A stretch of DNA of 64,000 nt from positions 124,001 through 188,000 of the forward strand of contig NZ_RZYA01000007.1 of NCBI RefSeq assembly GCF_004005495.1. The letters run 5' to 3'. Positions 51,931-60,460 of this stretch are shown here, one piece after another. Both the position numbers and the translations under genes were made by a program. The stretch's first letter is position 1; each line of letters starts with the position of its first letter. The notes below the pieces were generated by a model that saw nothing but the letters and a program-made list of their open reading frames with translations, searched no databases and was not told where the DNA came from. The stretch is from Streptomyces antnestii (GTDB lineage: Bacteria > Actinomycetota > Actinomycetes > Streptomycetales > Streptomycetaceae).

Positions 51931-52106
51931 CCCATGCCATGTGGTTCCACCGTCCCTTCCGCGCGGACGAGTGGTTCCTGTACGACCAGGAGTCCCCGAT
52001 CGCGACGGGCGGCCGCGGTCTCGCGCGCGGCCGGATCTACGACACCGACGGCCGCCTCCTCGTATCCGTCGTGCAAGAGGGTCTGTTCCGGAAGCTCGGG
52101 CAGTGA
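51930..52106 (+). pseudogene. Displaced 3' end of tesB
   Basis: The frame reads HAMWFHRPFRADEWFLYDQE and on through GLARGRIYDTDGRL to VQEGLFRKLGQ and a stop, matching the last ~55 residues of TesB. Bases 51936-52015 equal 22581-22660 exactly. Later bases differ mostly at third codon positions, and the end has one extra Gln. No thioesterase sequence lies upstream, so it cannot be functional. It probably is the original gene end pushed aside by an insertion. Confidence 0.88.
51936..52015 (+). repeat. Right copy of the 80-bp direct repeat (candidate attachment site)
   Basis: These bases are identical to 22581-22660 in the same orientation, bracketing about 29.4 kb of accessory DNA. Confidence 0.8.
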
Positions 52107-52176
52107 CCGGACCGGCCGGCCGGGACGCGTCGCTGTTGTGACGGATGCCGCCGGCAGCCCCTGCCGCGGCCCTGGT

Positions 52177-53172
52177 TCAGGCTTCTCTGTTGCGGCGGAG
52201 CCAGTCGAGTAGTTTGCGTGAGGGACGAGGACGACGGGGTGCGTCGTCGGCCGGAGGATTCTCTTCCTCCGGTCCCGGTGAGGTGACCGGCAGCGTTTCC
52301 GGGTCCGCCGGGGCGAGCGCCTGCGCGTGCGTCAGCGGTGCGGTCGGCTCCTGATGCCCGACGGCCGGATGGCCCGTACCCGGTCGCGGTGCGGGCCGCA
52401 GGCGGCGTGCCTCGGCCATGCTGAGCAGCAGGCTCGCCCTGAGCCAGCTGATCTCGTGCGGGTCGTCCGCCGTCGTGATCCTCTCGGCGATGCGTGCCGC
52501 CGGTGAGTCGGGCGCTCCGTGCCCGCTGGGCTCGGGCCGTAGTTTGTGGAGATAGCCACGCTCGTACGGGCACCTGACCAGCTCCGCGATCTGCACCGGG
52601 TCCAGGAGGGAGGCAACGGCTGCGGCGCGCTCCCACGCGTCGGTGCACTGCCCCAGGAGGAAGCCCGCGTGCCGTGACCGCCAGTTGCGGGCCCGCAGGT
52701 CGACCCCCGCGTCCAGGCGGGCCCGCATACGGTCGGGTGCGCGGCCGGTCAGCAACGGTGCGTTGACCTCGGCCGCGGCGAACTCCCGTAGTTCTTCGGC
52801 GAGATAGAGCCAGACCACGGCCCTGTACCGATTCAAGTAGAACTTGACCGGCGTCAGTATCCCCGCACGGGCGAGCCGCGTGAACCTGGCGGTGGTGATG
52901 TCCATGAGGCCGGCGCCTTCCGTGGTCCCCACCGCCCGAACGTGCTCGCGCAGCCGGTCCGGGAAGCCCGCGGAGTCACGGACCCGCTCGATCTCCTCGC
53001 GGGCCACGCGGCGGCGCCCGCCGTCGTCGGCCGGTACGGTGCGGACGCGTCCGAGCCGCACCGCCAGCTCGAACTCGCCCCGCTTGAGCCCCAGTTCCCG
53101 AGCCGCCCTGCCCTGTGCGAGCGGGGCGGCGTGCGCCCTCGTGGCCGGTGTCGTGATGGTGTCGCCACCCAT
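52177..53172 (-). CDS. DUF6397-like protein with helix-turn-helix features
   Basis: This 331-aa protein resembles streptomycete DUF6397 proteins. The first ~80 residues (GRAARELGLKRGEFELAVRL, then RTVPADDGGRRRVAREEIER) look like an excisionase/MerR-type winged DNA-binding unit. A second similar unit follows (LMDITTARFTRLARAGILTP). The C-terminal ~90 residues are Pro-rich and disordered, ending with a basic SRKLLDWLRRN. It lies downstream of the conservon on the same strand, separated by about 110 bases. Role unknown; DNA binding is inferred. Confidence 0.8.
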   Translation of the reverse strand: MGGDTITTPATRAHAAPLAQGRAARELGLKRGEFELAVRLGRVRTVPADDGGRRRVAREEIERVRDSAGFPDRLREHVRAVGTTEGAGLMDITTARFTRLARAGILTPVKFYLNRYRAVVWLYLAEELREFAAAEVNAPLLTGRAPDRMRARLDAGVDLRARNWRSRHAGFLLGQCTDAWERAAAVASLLDPVQIAELVRCPYERGYLHKLRPEPSGHGAPDSPAARIAERITTADDPHEISWLRASLLLSMAEARRLRPAPRPGTGHPAVGHQEPTAPLTHAQALAPADPETLPVTSPGPEEENPPADDAPRRPRPSRKLLDWLRRNREA

Positions 53173-53283
53173 GTCCGTTCTCCCCCGTGAGTCGTGATCG
53201 CTCCCGGGAAAAACCGTAGCCCGAACCCCGCCCGCGCCGCTGAGCCTGTGGATAACTCTGACCGGCCCCGACGTTTACCCAGG

Positions 53284-53682
53284 TCAGGAGTGTTCTGCTC
53301 GGCGGGCTCCCACGCCTAGGTGCTCGCCGACCCCATTGACGAGCAGCGTCATCTCGTACGCGACCTGGCCGATGTCGGCCTCGGCCGAGCCCAGGACGCA
53401 CAGGCAACTGCCGTCGCCTGCCGCCGTGACGAAAAGTACGGCGTCGTCGAACTCGACCATCGTCTGCCGGACGCCGCCGGCGCCGAAGTGCCGCCCCGAT
53501 CCCTTGGCGAGGCTGTGCAGCCCGGACGACACGGCGGCCAGATGCTCGGCGTCCTCCCGCCTGAGGTCGCTGCTCGCCCCGGTGACCAGGCCGTCGTTGG
53601 ACAGGACGAGCGCGTGACGCACATGCTCTACGCGCTTCGTCAGGTCGTCCAGCAGCCAGCCGAGCTTCTCGTTCTGCGCCAT
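53284..53682 (-). CDS. Second roadblock/LC7 protein after the conservon GTPase
   Basis: This 132-aa CvnB-like protein has the roadblock/LC7 sequence LGWLLDDLTKRVEHVRHALV, SNDGLVTGASS and AAGDGSCLCVL. It is strikingly similar to the CvnB gene 1.3 kb upstream (shared DDLxxRV, HALVLSNDGL, LAKGxGRHFGAGGVRQTMVE). Roadblock proteins assemble with small GTPases and act as regulators of their nucleotide state. Standard conservons have one roadblock gene, so this is a duplicate placed after CvnD. ATG at 53682 has GGGGAG upstream; 53700 is an in-frame alternative. Confidence 0.9.
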   Translation of the reverse strand: MAQNEKLGWLLDDLTKRVEHVRHALVLSNDGLVTGASSDLRREDAEHLAAVSSGLHSLAKGSGRHFGAGGVRQTMVEFDDAVLFVTAAGDGSCLCVLGSAEADIGQVAYEMTLLVNGVGEHLGVGARRAEHS

Positions 53683-53834
53683 GAACCCCGTCTCCCCCAT
53701 CGCTGATCGCTCCCGTACCCGGGAGTATCCGTCCCGCAAGCCTTCCCCACGCCCGGCGTCCCGGCAAGCAGGATGACAAGGTCGTGGTCCGGGACGGGAG
53801 CGCCGTCTGCGGGCGACCGGCGGCGACGTGCCGG

Positions 53835-54440
53835 TCAGCCCACGGAGTCGAGGAGCCGGGCGGTGTGCATCCGCCCGGCGTACTCGACGAGCCGGATCAG
53901 CACCTCCTTTCCGGAGTCGCGGTCGCGGGCGTCGCACAGCACGACCGGTGTTCCGCGGTCGAGGTCGAGAGCCCGTGACACCTCGTGAGCACCGTAAGTA
54001 CGCGCGTTCGCGAAGCAGTTGACCGCCACGACGAACGGGATGCGCCGGTGCTCGAAGTAGTCCACGGCGGGGAAGCTGTCCTCGAGCCGTCGGGTGTCCG
54101 CGAGGACGACGGCGCCGAGGGCGCCCTGTGACAGTTCGTCCCAGAGGAACCAGAAACGGTCCTGTCCCGGCGTGCCGAACAGGTAGAGCGAGAGGCCGGA
54201 CCGGATGGTGATGCGGCCGAAGTCCATGGCGACGGTCGTGGTGGTCTTGCGCTCCACCGCGCCGGTGTCGTCCACGGACTGGCCCAGTTCGCTGAGCAGT
54301 TCCTCGGTGCGTAGCGGCCGGATCTCGCTGACGGCGCCGACCAGGGTGGTCTTGCCGACGCCGAAACCACCCGCGACCAGGATCTTCAGCGCCAGCGCGG
54401 TGTTGTCGGCGTTCGTCTCTTCAGAGTGCTCGGAGGCCAT
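53835..54440 (-). CDS. cvnD: Conservon GTP-binding protein CvnD
   Basis: This 201-aa small GTPase has a P-loop KILVAGGFGVGKTT (about 19-32), a switch II-like LFGTPGQDRFWF, and the FVVAVNCF stretch in place of NKxD (N-C-F variant), typical of the actinobacterial Cvn/MglA-like group. It is expected to sit at the membrane with the CvnA kinase and roadblock partners. It overlaps CvnC by 20 bases, so the two are coupled. Confidence 0.93.
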   Translation of the reverse strand: MASEHSEETNADNTALALKILVAGGFGVGKTTLVGAVSEIRPLRTEELLSELGQSVDDTGAVERKTTTTVAMDFGRITIRSGLSLYLFGTPGQDRFWFLWDELSQGALGAVVLADTRRLEDSFPAVDYFEHRRIPFVVAVNCFANARTYGAHEVSRALDLDRGTPVVLCDARDRDSGKEVLIRLVEYAGRMHTARLLDSVG

Positions 54441-54900
54441 TGATGACTTCCCTCAAGATCTTTTCGTCGGGTAGCTGTGCGGGCGGTACGGGCCGGCTGA
54501 CCTTGACGCACCCCATGTCGAGAAGGTCGCCGAGGAGCACCCTGACCACCCCTACGGGGAGGTCGGTGCCCGCGGCGAGTTCGGCGACCGACTGTGTCTC
54601 GACGCGGCACAGTTCGATGAGTGCCCGGTGCTCGGGGCCGAGCGCGGTGTCGTCGTCCTTGCCGGGCGCGGCGTCGTCGAGCCGGACGAGCGCGATCAGG
54701 TCGAACCGCACGGCTCTCGGCCCGGGCGACGTGCGCCCGCCCGTCATCGCGTAGGGGCGAACCAGGGGCCCGGCCTCGTTGTCGTACCACTGGCTGCCCG
54801 ACCGGTCCGGGCGGCCTCGCTCCCGGCCGTCCCTGTGCCCGTGATCGTTCCCGTTCCCGTTCCCGTGCCCGTGATCGTGATCGTGATCGTGATCGTTCAT
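54421..54900 (-). CDS. cvnC: Conservon DUF742 protein CvnC
   Basis: This 159-aa protein has the DUF742 domain in its C-terminal two-thirds (VRPYAMTGGRTSP, then LCRVETQSVAELAAGTDLPV and DLLDMGCVKV), with the winged-helix-like fold usual for the family. The first ~25 residues are unusual: alternating His/Asp, then Gly/Asn (NDHDHDHDHGHGNGNGNDHG), encoded by a simple repeat. Such His/Asp tracts can bind metal, but may simply be repeat expansion. It lies between CvnB and CvnD in the standard order. Confidence 0.92.
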   Translation of the reverse strand: MNDHDHDHDHGHGNGNGNDHGHRDGRERGRPDRSGSQWYDNEAGPLVRPYAMTGGRTSPGPRAVRFDLIALVRLDDAAPGKDDDTALGPEHRALIELCRVETQSVAELAAGTDLPVGVVRVLLGDLLDMGCVKVSRPVPPAQLPDEKILREVINGLRAL

Positions 54901-54916
54901 CGTCGCGGCCGTCCGG

Positions 54917-55354
54917 TCATCCGGCGGCGGGCGGGTGCGCGGTGAACCGGGGCGGGGTGTAGAGGTGTTCGCCCACGCGCTTGACCATGCGGGCCATCTC
55001 GTACGCGACGAGGCCGATGTCCGCGTCTGCCGTGCTCAGGACGGCGAGGCAGGAGCCGTCGCCCGCGGCCGCGACGAAGAGGCAGCCCTCGTCCATCTCG
55101 ACCATGGTCTGGCGGACGCCGCCCGCGCCGAAGTGCCGGCCGGCTCCCTTGGCGAGGCTGTGGAAGCCGGAGGCGACGGCGGCCAGGTGTTCGGCGTCCT
55201 CGCGGCCGAGCCCGCTGGACGCGCCGACGGCGAGTCCGTCGTTGGAGAGCACGACGGCGTGCCGCAGTTCGGTGACGCGCAGCACCAGGTCGTCGAGGAG
55301 CCAGTCGAGTTCTCCGGACCGGGGCGCGGCGCCCGTGGTCGGGTCCTGGATCAT
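54917..55354 (-). CDS. cvnB: Conservon roadblock/LC7 protein CvnB
   Basis: This 145-aa roadblock/LC7 protein reads LDWLLDDLVLRVTELRHAVV, SNDGLAVGASSGL, RHFGAGGVRQTMVEMDEG and AAAGDGSCLAVLS. It is the usual second gene of a conservon and should form dimers that regulate the CvnD GTPase. ATG at 55354 has GGAG eight bases upstream and overlaps the CvnA stop by 4 bases. A near copy lies after CvnD. Confidence 0.93.
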   Translation of the reverse strand: MIQDPTTGAAPRSGELDWLLDDLVLRVTELRHAVVLSNDGLAVGASSGLGREDAEHLAAVASGFHSLAKGAGRHFGAGGVRQTMVEMDEGCLFVAAAGDGSCLAVLSTADADIGLVAYEMARMVKRVGEHLYTPPRFTAHPPAAG

Positions 55355-58011
55355 GTGAGGTCTCCTTCGGTGCTGTCGCTGCCGGGCACGGTTCCTGAGC
55401 CGGCTCCTGGTGGGCGGCCGCCGCCGCGGACCCACCCGTCGCGGAAGGCCGCCATGCGCTGCCGTGCCTCTTCGGGCGTTCGTGCGTCGGATTCCGGGTG
55501 GTGTGCGGCGCCGCTCTGTTGCTGCTCGGTCCGCTTGCGGAGCTGGGGTGCGAGGCTCGCCTGCCGTACGCGCCTGGGCAGCCCGTCCGGCGCGTCACCG
55601 TCGGTGTCGGCGGGCGGCCTGTGCGGGCGCAGGGCGGTGACTCCCGGGGGCGTCGGGTGCGGCAGGGTGTCACGGGCCGTGCCATGGGTCGAGTCGCGGG
55701 TGGTGTCGCGGGTCGTGTCGTGGGTGGTGCCGGTGTCCGGCACGGCCTGTACGGCGGCGGCGAGTGCGGGGCGTGGCCCCTGGGCGGGCACGGAGTTGCC
55801 GTTCATGTGAAGTGCTTCCGGGTCGGGCACGCGCGCGTAGTGGTGCTTCGCTGCGTGTGCCGTCGTACTTTCCGCCCTGTCGGCCCTGTCCGCCCTGTCG
55901 GCCCTGTCCGCCCTGTCGACCCTGTCCACTCGGTCCGGGTCGGCGGCTTTGTCGGGGGCCCCGGCCTGCAGCAGTGGTGTGGGCACCAGGACGACGGTGG
56001 TGGTGCCTCCGTAGGGCGAGGTGCGCAGGTGCACCTTGATGCCGTGGCGGTGGGCGAGCCGGCTGACCACGAAGAGCCCTAGCCGGTCACTGTCGAACAG
56101 GTCGAGCGCTTCGGAGTGGGCGATGCGGTTGTTGGCCTCGGCGAGGGTCTCCTTGCCCATGCCCAGGCCACGGTCCTCGATCTCCAGGACGTAGCCGTTG
56201 CCGACCGGTTCGCCGCTGATCCGCACCTTGGTGTGCGGGGGCGAGAACTGGGCGGCGTTCTCGACGAGTTCGGCCAGGAGATGGATGAGGTCGGCCACCG
56301 CGGCGCCCTGGACGGAGGCCGCGGGCAGTTGCCGTACGTCCACGCGCGCGTAGTCCTCGACTTCGGAGACCGCCGCGCGGACCACGTTCGTCAACGGGAC
56401 CGGGGTGCGCCAGGCGCGGCCGGGTGCGGCTCCGGAGAGGATGATCAGGCTCTCCGCGTGCCGCCTCATCCGGGTCGTGAGGTGGTCGAGCCGGAACAGG
56501 TCGCTGAGTTCGTTCGGGTCCTCGGCCCTGCGCTCCATGGTGTCGAGGAGGCCGAGCTGGCGGTGGACGAGGACCTGGCTGCGGCGGGCGAGGTTGACGA
56601 AGACTCCGGAGATCCCGCTGGCGAGTTCGGCGCGTTCGGCGGCGGCACGCAGGGCGGCGCGGTGCACGGTGCCGAGCGCCTCGGCCACCTGCCCGGTCTC
56701 GTCCTCGGCGGGCGGGCCCTCCGGGGCTTCCGCGTGGACGTCGATCTCCTCGCCCGCGCGCAATTTCCGCATGGCCTGCGGGAGTTTGTGGCGGGCGATC
56801 TCCAGGGCGCTGTTGCGCAGACTGACCAGTTCGATGACGAGGCCGCGGCCGATGCGTACGGAGATCACGAGCGAGGCGGCGACGGCGGCCAGGCCGAACA
56901 GGACCGCGGCGCCCGCCGGCGTGAGCAGCCCGCGGGTGACCGGATCCGCCTGGACCGCGGCCGTGCGGGCCGCGTCCGACTCGATGGAGCGGTAACGATT
57001 TTGCACGGTCGTGTGCGCGCTGTCCCAGGTGAGTGCGGGAGCCGCGGCGAGTGCCGCCCCGCCGGGCCTCGCCGCGAGCACCTTGTCCTCGACGGCGCGC
57101 ACGTCGCCGTACGCGCTCCCCTCCACGAGGTGGCTCCATGCCGTCCGTTGCGGCGCCGGGAGATCGGCGACCGCCGACTCCGACAGGGTGCGCCGGGTGT
57201 CGACAGCTCCGGTGAACAGCCGCAGCCGCACACCGTCCAGCGAGCCCACGAGCCGCGAGGCGGCCAGCAGGGTGTCCTCACGGGCAAGCATCTCGCCCGA
57301 GCGCGAGAACTCGTACCGCACGCGCGCGTCGGAGCCGAGACGGTCGTCCTGGATCCCGGTCAGCGCACCGCTCACCGCGAACGCGGAGCCGATCGTCCGC
57401 GTGTACGTGCCGTACGCGCCCTGCCAGCCGGTGCGCTGGTCGAGCACCGCAGCACGCAGGGCCCGCAGCTTGTCCGCGCCCGCGACGAACACCGTCAGGC
57501 GTTCCCCGACCCGCGCGGGCAGGTCGGCGCCGTCCGCGACGGTGCTGCCGTCGCCGAGACGCATCCTGGCCACGGCCTTGTCGGTCGCCGTGGCGCGCTT
57601 CCTGAGATCGTCGCCCCGGTCGGCCGTCGGCTCGGTGGCGTACGCGACGGCCGCGGTCCGCTCGGCCTGGAGCGCGGCGACGGCGTCGGCGACGGGGGCA
57701 CGCACCAGGGAGTCGGCCCGCTGCAACTGCCGCATACGCGCCACGTCCTGAGCGGTACTGACCGTCGCGTACGCCCACAGAGCGAGCAGCGAGACGACGG
57801 GCACCATCAGGAGGCACACGATCTTGGCGCGAACGGTACGGGGCCTCAGGCGTCGGCCACCCGCGCGCGTGGGCGGCGCGACGGGATCGGACGGAACGTC
57901 GGCTCCCAGGTCCTCGTCCGCGGGCGGACCAGCGTGCGCGCGTCGTCCGCGCGCAGGCGGCGCGGGCCGGGGTGGTGCGCCGGTGATGGGGGTCCTACGG
58001 GGTGTACGCAT
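55351..58011 (-). CDS. cvnA: Conservon sensor histidine kinase-like protein CvnA
   Basis: This 886-aa membrane protein has a first span near 65-88 (KIVCLLMVPVVSLLALWAY) and a large extracytoplasmic nitrate/nitrite-sensing-type domain (about 95-360; QAERTAAVAYATEPTADRGD). A second span lies near 368-390. A HAMP-like linker and a HATPase domain follow (ELVENAAQFSPPHTKV as the N-box, EDRGLGMG as G1, then DRLGLFVVSRLA). Conservon kinases lack a normal phospho-acceptor His region, as here. The C-terminal ~200 residues are disordered and repeat-rich (DRVDRADRADRAD, then TTRDTTRDSTHGT). It heads the operon. Confidence 0.92.
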   Translation of the reverse strand: MRTPRRTPITGAPPRPAPPARGRRAHAGPPADEDLGADVPSDPVAPPTRAGGRRLRPRTVRAKIVCLLMVPVVSLLALWAYATVSTAQDVARMRQLQRADSLVRAPVADAVAALQAERTAAVAYATEPTADRGDDLRKRATATDKAVARMRLGDGSTVADGADLPARVGERLTVFVAGADKLRALRAAVLDQRTGWQGAYGTYTRTIGSAFAVSGALTGIQDDRLGSDARVRYEFSRSGEMLAREDTLLAASRLVGSLDGVRLRLFTGAVDTRRTLSESAVADLPAPQRTAWSHLVEGSAYGDVRAVEDKVLAARPGGAALAAAPALTWDSAHTTVQNRYRSIESDAARTAAVQADPVTRGLLTPAGAAVLFGLAAVAASLVISVRIGRGLVIELVSLRNSALEIARHKLPQAMRKLRAGEEIDVHAEAPEGPPAEDETGQVAEALGTVHRAALRAAAERAELASGISGVFVNLARRSQVLVHRQLGLLDTMERRAEDPNELSDLFRLDHLTTRMRRHAESLIILSGAAPGRAWRTPVPLTNVVRAAVSEVEDYARVDVRQLPAASVQGAAVADLIHLLAELVENAAQFSPPHTKVRISGEPVGNGYVLEIEDRGLGMGKETLAEANNRIAHSEALDLFDSDRLGLFVVSRLAHRHGIKVHLRTSPYGGTTTVVLVPTPLLQAGAPDKAADPDRVDRVDRADRADRADRADRAESTTAHAAKHHYARVPDPEALHMNGNSVPAQGPRPALAAAVQAVPDTGTTHDTTRDTTRDSTHGTARDTLPHPTPPGVTALRPHRPPADTDGDAPDGLPRRVRQASLAPQLRKRTEQQQSGAAHHPESDARTPEEARQRMAAFRDGWVRGGGRPPGAGSGTVPGSDSTEGDLT
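55868..55933 (-). repeat. 9-bp tandem repeats in the cvnA tail
   Basis: About seven copies of a 9-base unit (sense strand GACAGGGCC or GACAGGGCG) encode repeated Asp-Arg-Ala/Val triplets after the HATPase domain. They are prone to copy-number change without frameshift. Confidence 0.85.
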
Positions 58012-58167
58012 GGCCTCCTCGCTCGTGGTGCGCTCGTGGTGCGAAGGGTGACGGGACGGGTGCGGTCTTCAGCGCTCTTCAGCAGGTGCGCGCTTCAGCC
58101 GGTGTGCTCTTGAGCCGGTGCGCTCCTCGGAACGCTTCAGCCCGTGCGCTCCGCGCAGACTGCGATC

Positions 58168-58941
58168 TCAGCGGGCGGCGAACTCGACGGGCCGCTGGGC
58201 CGACGCGGAGGCCTCCCGCTCCCCCGTGGTGGGCGACAGCGCGACGAAGGCCGAGGTCAGGAAGAGGTAGGACCCGAGGCCGACGGCGAGGGGGAAGATG
58301 AACTGCATCGCCGTGGCCCCGGGCAGGGTGGCCGCGGAGGGCGCGACCCGCACGCTCACCGCCATCATTCCGGTGTAGTGCATGCTGCTCACGGCGCCGC
58401 CCATCACGAGGGAGGCGACGGCGACCGCCGCCGGCGACTTGATGTTGAGGCCCGCCCACAGGGCGGCCGTCGCGGCCACCACGGCGATGGCCACGGAGAG
58501 TCCCACGAGCAGCGGGTCGTAGCGCACCTGGCCGTGCAGGCGCAGCGCCGCCATGCCCAGGTAGTGCATGCTCGCGACGCCGAGCCCGGTCGTGAGCCCG
58601 CCCAGCACGAGGGCACGGGTGCGGTCGCGGCCGTAGCCGACGGCGAAGACGCCGACTCCTACGACGGCCACGGCGACGACGAGGCTGAGGACGGTGAGCG
58701 GCACGTTGTAGCGGATCTCCGTGCCGGTGACGCCGAAGCCGAGCATCGCCACGAAGTGCATCGTCCAGATGCCCGTGCCGATCGCGGACGCGGCGGTGAC
58801 GAGCCAGTTGCGCCGCGAGCGGCCGGTGGCGCCCAGGGCGCGGACGGTACAGCGCAGGCCGAGCGCCGCGCCTATGGAGGCCATCACGTATGACAGCACG
58901 GGGGTAAGCCAGCCGAAAGTGGCGTGGTCCAGGTGTCCCAT
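58168..58941 (-). CDS. MHYT-domain integral membrane sensor
   Basis: This 257-aa protein with seven predicted spans carries three MHYT-type motifs: WTMHFVAML, ASMHYLGMA and SSMHYTGMM. In the family the Met, His and Tyr of these repeats are thought to bind copper near the outer face of the membrane and sense oxygen, CO or NO. No output domain is attached. It lies upstream of cvnA on the same strand with a 156-base gap of short GTGCGCT-type repeats, so a link to the conservon is possible but not shown. Confidence 0.92.
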   Translation of the reverse strand: MGHLDHATFGWLTPVLSYVMASIGAALGLRCTVRALGATGRSRRNWLVTAASAIGTGIWTMHFVAMLGFGVTGTEIRYNVPLTVLSLVVAVAVVGVGVFAVGYGRDRTRALVLGGLTTGLGVASMHYLGMAALRLHGQVRYDPLLVGLSVAIAVVAATAALWAGLNIKSPAAVAVASLVMGGAVSSMHYTGMMAVSVRVAPSAATLPGATAMQFIFPLAVGLGSYLFLTSAFVALSPTTGEREASASAQRPVEFAAR

Positions 58942-59221
58942 GGCTCCGGGACGCTAGACCTCAAGGGGGCGCACAACAGGGGCGCATTTCGAAAGCTGCT
59001 GGAATATGACAGAGAGACGCACGGGAACGATCGCGTCAGGCTCGAACGTGTGCACCGTTCGCGCATACGGAGCTTTCGGTTCGCATCGGTTCTCTTAGGC
59101 TCGCATGGGCTCTCATCGGTTGGATGAGGAGTTTTCGATCCTGCACGCCACCTTCACACGCGCGTCCTCGTACGCCTTCGCACCCGCCCGTACGCACGCG
59201 CGTGCGGGGGATCATGGGGGC
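58942..59221. other. Divergent intergenic region
   Basis: These 280 bases between the MHYT gene and the methyltransferase hold no gene. Several TTCGCAT/CGCATGG-like short repeats lie at about 59050-59110. Confidence 0.5.
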
Positions 59222-59821
59222 ATGAGCGACGACCACACACACGTGCAGGAATTCTTCTCGGCCCGCGCCGCCGACTGGGACACGCGGTTCCCGGACGACG
59301 GTCCGGCCTTCGAGGCGGCCGTGGCCGGGCTGGGGCTGCGCGCGGGCGACCGCGTTCTCGACGCCGGGTGCGGCACCGGGCGCGCCCTGCCGGCGCTCAG
59401 GGACGCCGTGGGGCCGTCCGGAACGGTACTGGGGGCCGACCTGACGCCCGCGATGCTGGAGGCCGCCGTGCGGGCGGGGCGGGACCGTGCCGGTGCGCTG
59501 GTACTCGCCGACGTGACGCGCCTGCCCGTACGGTCCGCGTCGCTCGACGCCGTGTTCGGCTCCGGGCTCGTCGCGCATCTTCCCCATCCCGAGGAGGATC
59601 TGCGGGAGTTGGCGCGAGTGGTGCGTCCGGGCGGGCTGCTCGCCCTGTTCCACCCCATCGGCCGGGCGGCCCTCGCCGCCCGGCAGGGCCGGCAAATCAC
59701 ACCGGACGACCTGCGCGCCGAACCCAACCTCCGCTCGCTGCTGACCCGTTCGGGCTGGCACATGACGTCTTACACGGACGAGGACGCCCGCTTCTTGGCA
59801 CTGGCGGAGCGTCGAGGCTGA
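59222..59821 (+). CDS. Class I SAM-dependent methyltransferase
   Basis: This 199-aa cytosolic enzyme has the SAM-binding motif I VLDAGCGTGRALPAL (about 42-56), an acidic motif II region (VLGADLTPAMLEAA) and post-I AVFGSGLVAHLPHPEEDL. It matches UbiE/type-11 methyltransferases. Target unknown. ATG at 59222 gives the family N-terminus (MSDDHTHVQEFFSARAADWD); a longer upstream frame lacks conservation features. Confidence 0.9.
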   Translation: MSDDHTHVQEFFSARAADWDTRFPDDGPAFEAAVAGLGLRAGDRVLDAGCGTGRALPALRDAVGPSGTVLGADLTPAMLEAAVRAGRDRAGALVLADVTRLPVRSASLDAVFGSGLVAHLPHPEEDLRELARVVRPGGLLALFHPIGRAALAARQGRQITPDDLRAEPNLRSLLTRSGWHMTSYTDEDARFLALAERRG

Positions 59822-59975
59822 CGCTGACCTGACGGCTCCGCCGACGCGCTGGACGACTGTCCGCCCGAACAGCACACCCCCGGATTCAACGCTTCTGATA
59901 CCCGAACTCCAGCTCCGCGTCGATGAGTTGATGAAGTGACGCATCATGCGCACCGCAGAGGGGGAAGTGGCGTAT

Positions 59976-60281
59976 ATGTTCGAGATACTCCGCAAGGCCT
60001 GGCCCAGCCGGACACGAACCGGCGCGGGCGCCGCGACGGCGACGATGCCGCCACCGCGCAAACGGCCGCACAACCTCTTCGAGGCCGCGGCCGCCTACGT
60101 CTCGGCACGCGTCGAGGACGACGAGGACGGACAGGCCGAGGCGGCGACCTGGGTCTCTCCGGAGGCGTTGTCCTTCGGCGTCAACGAACTCGCCTGCCGC
60201 GCCGTCGTCGCACTCGCACGGGAGCGCGACGAGTCGCCCCAGGCAGTGGCGCGGGCGCTGCTCGGCCTGCCCGCGTCCTGA
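59976..60281 (+). CDS. Hypothetical protein
   Basis: This small soluble protein of 101 aa has no family I can name. It has a basic start (MFEILRKAWPSRTRTG), a Pro/Arg linker, then a helical part (NLFEAAAAYVSARVEDDEDG, FGVNELACRAVVALARERDE). ATG at 59976 has GGGGGAAG eight bases upstream; 59946 is an in-frame alternative. Codon bias supports a real gene. Confidence 0.6.
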   Translation: MFEILRKAWPSRTRTGAGAATATMPPPRKRPHNLFEAAAAYVSARVEDDEDGQAEAATWVSPEALSFGVNELACRAVVALARERDESPQAVARALLGLPAS

Positions 60282-60460
60282 CCCGCCACGTCCGGCAGCT
60301 CTCCACGCTACGCACACGAAGAACGCACGAGATCTTGGCAGGTCCGCCCGCAGGACGCCACGACCTGGGCCTCCGGGAGAATTTCCAGCTCAACGGCCTC
60401 GACGATCTCCACCGTGACTGGTTAGGGTGCGCCGACGGACGAAGCACAGGGGAGGCTGGC

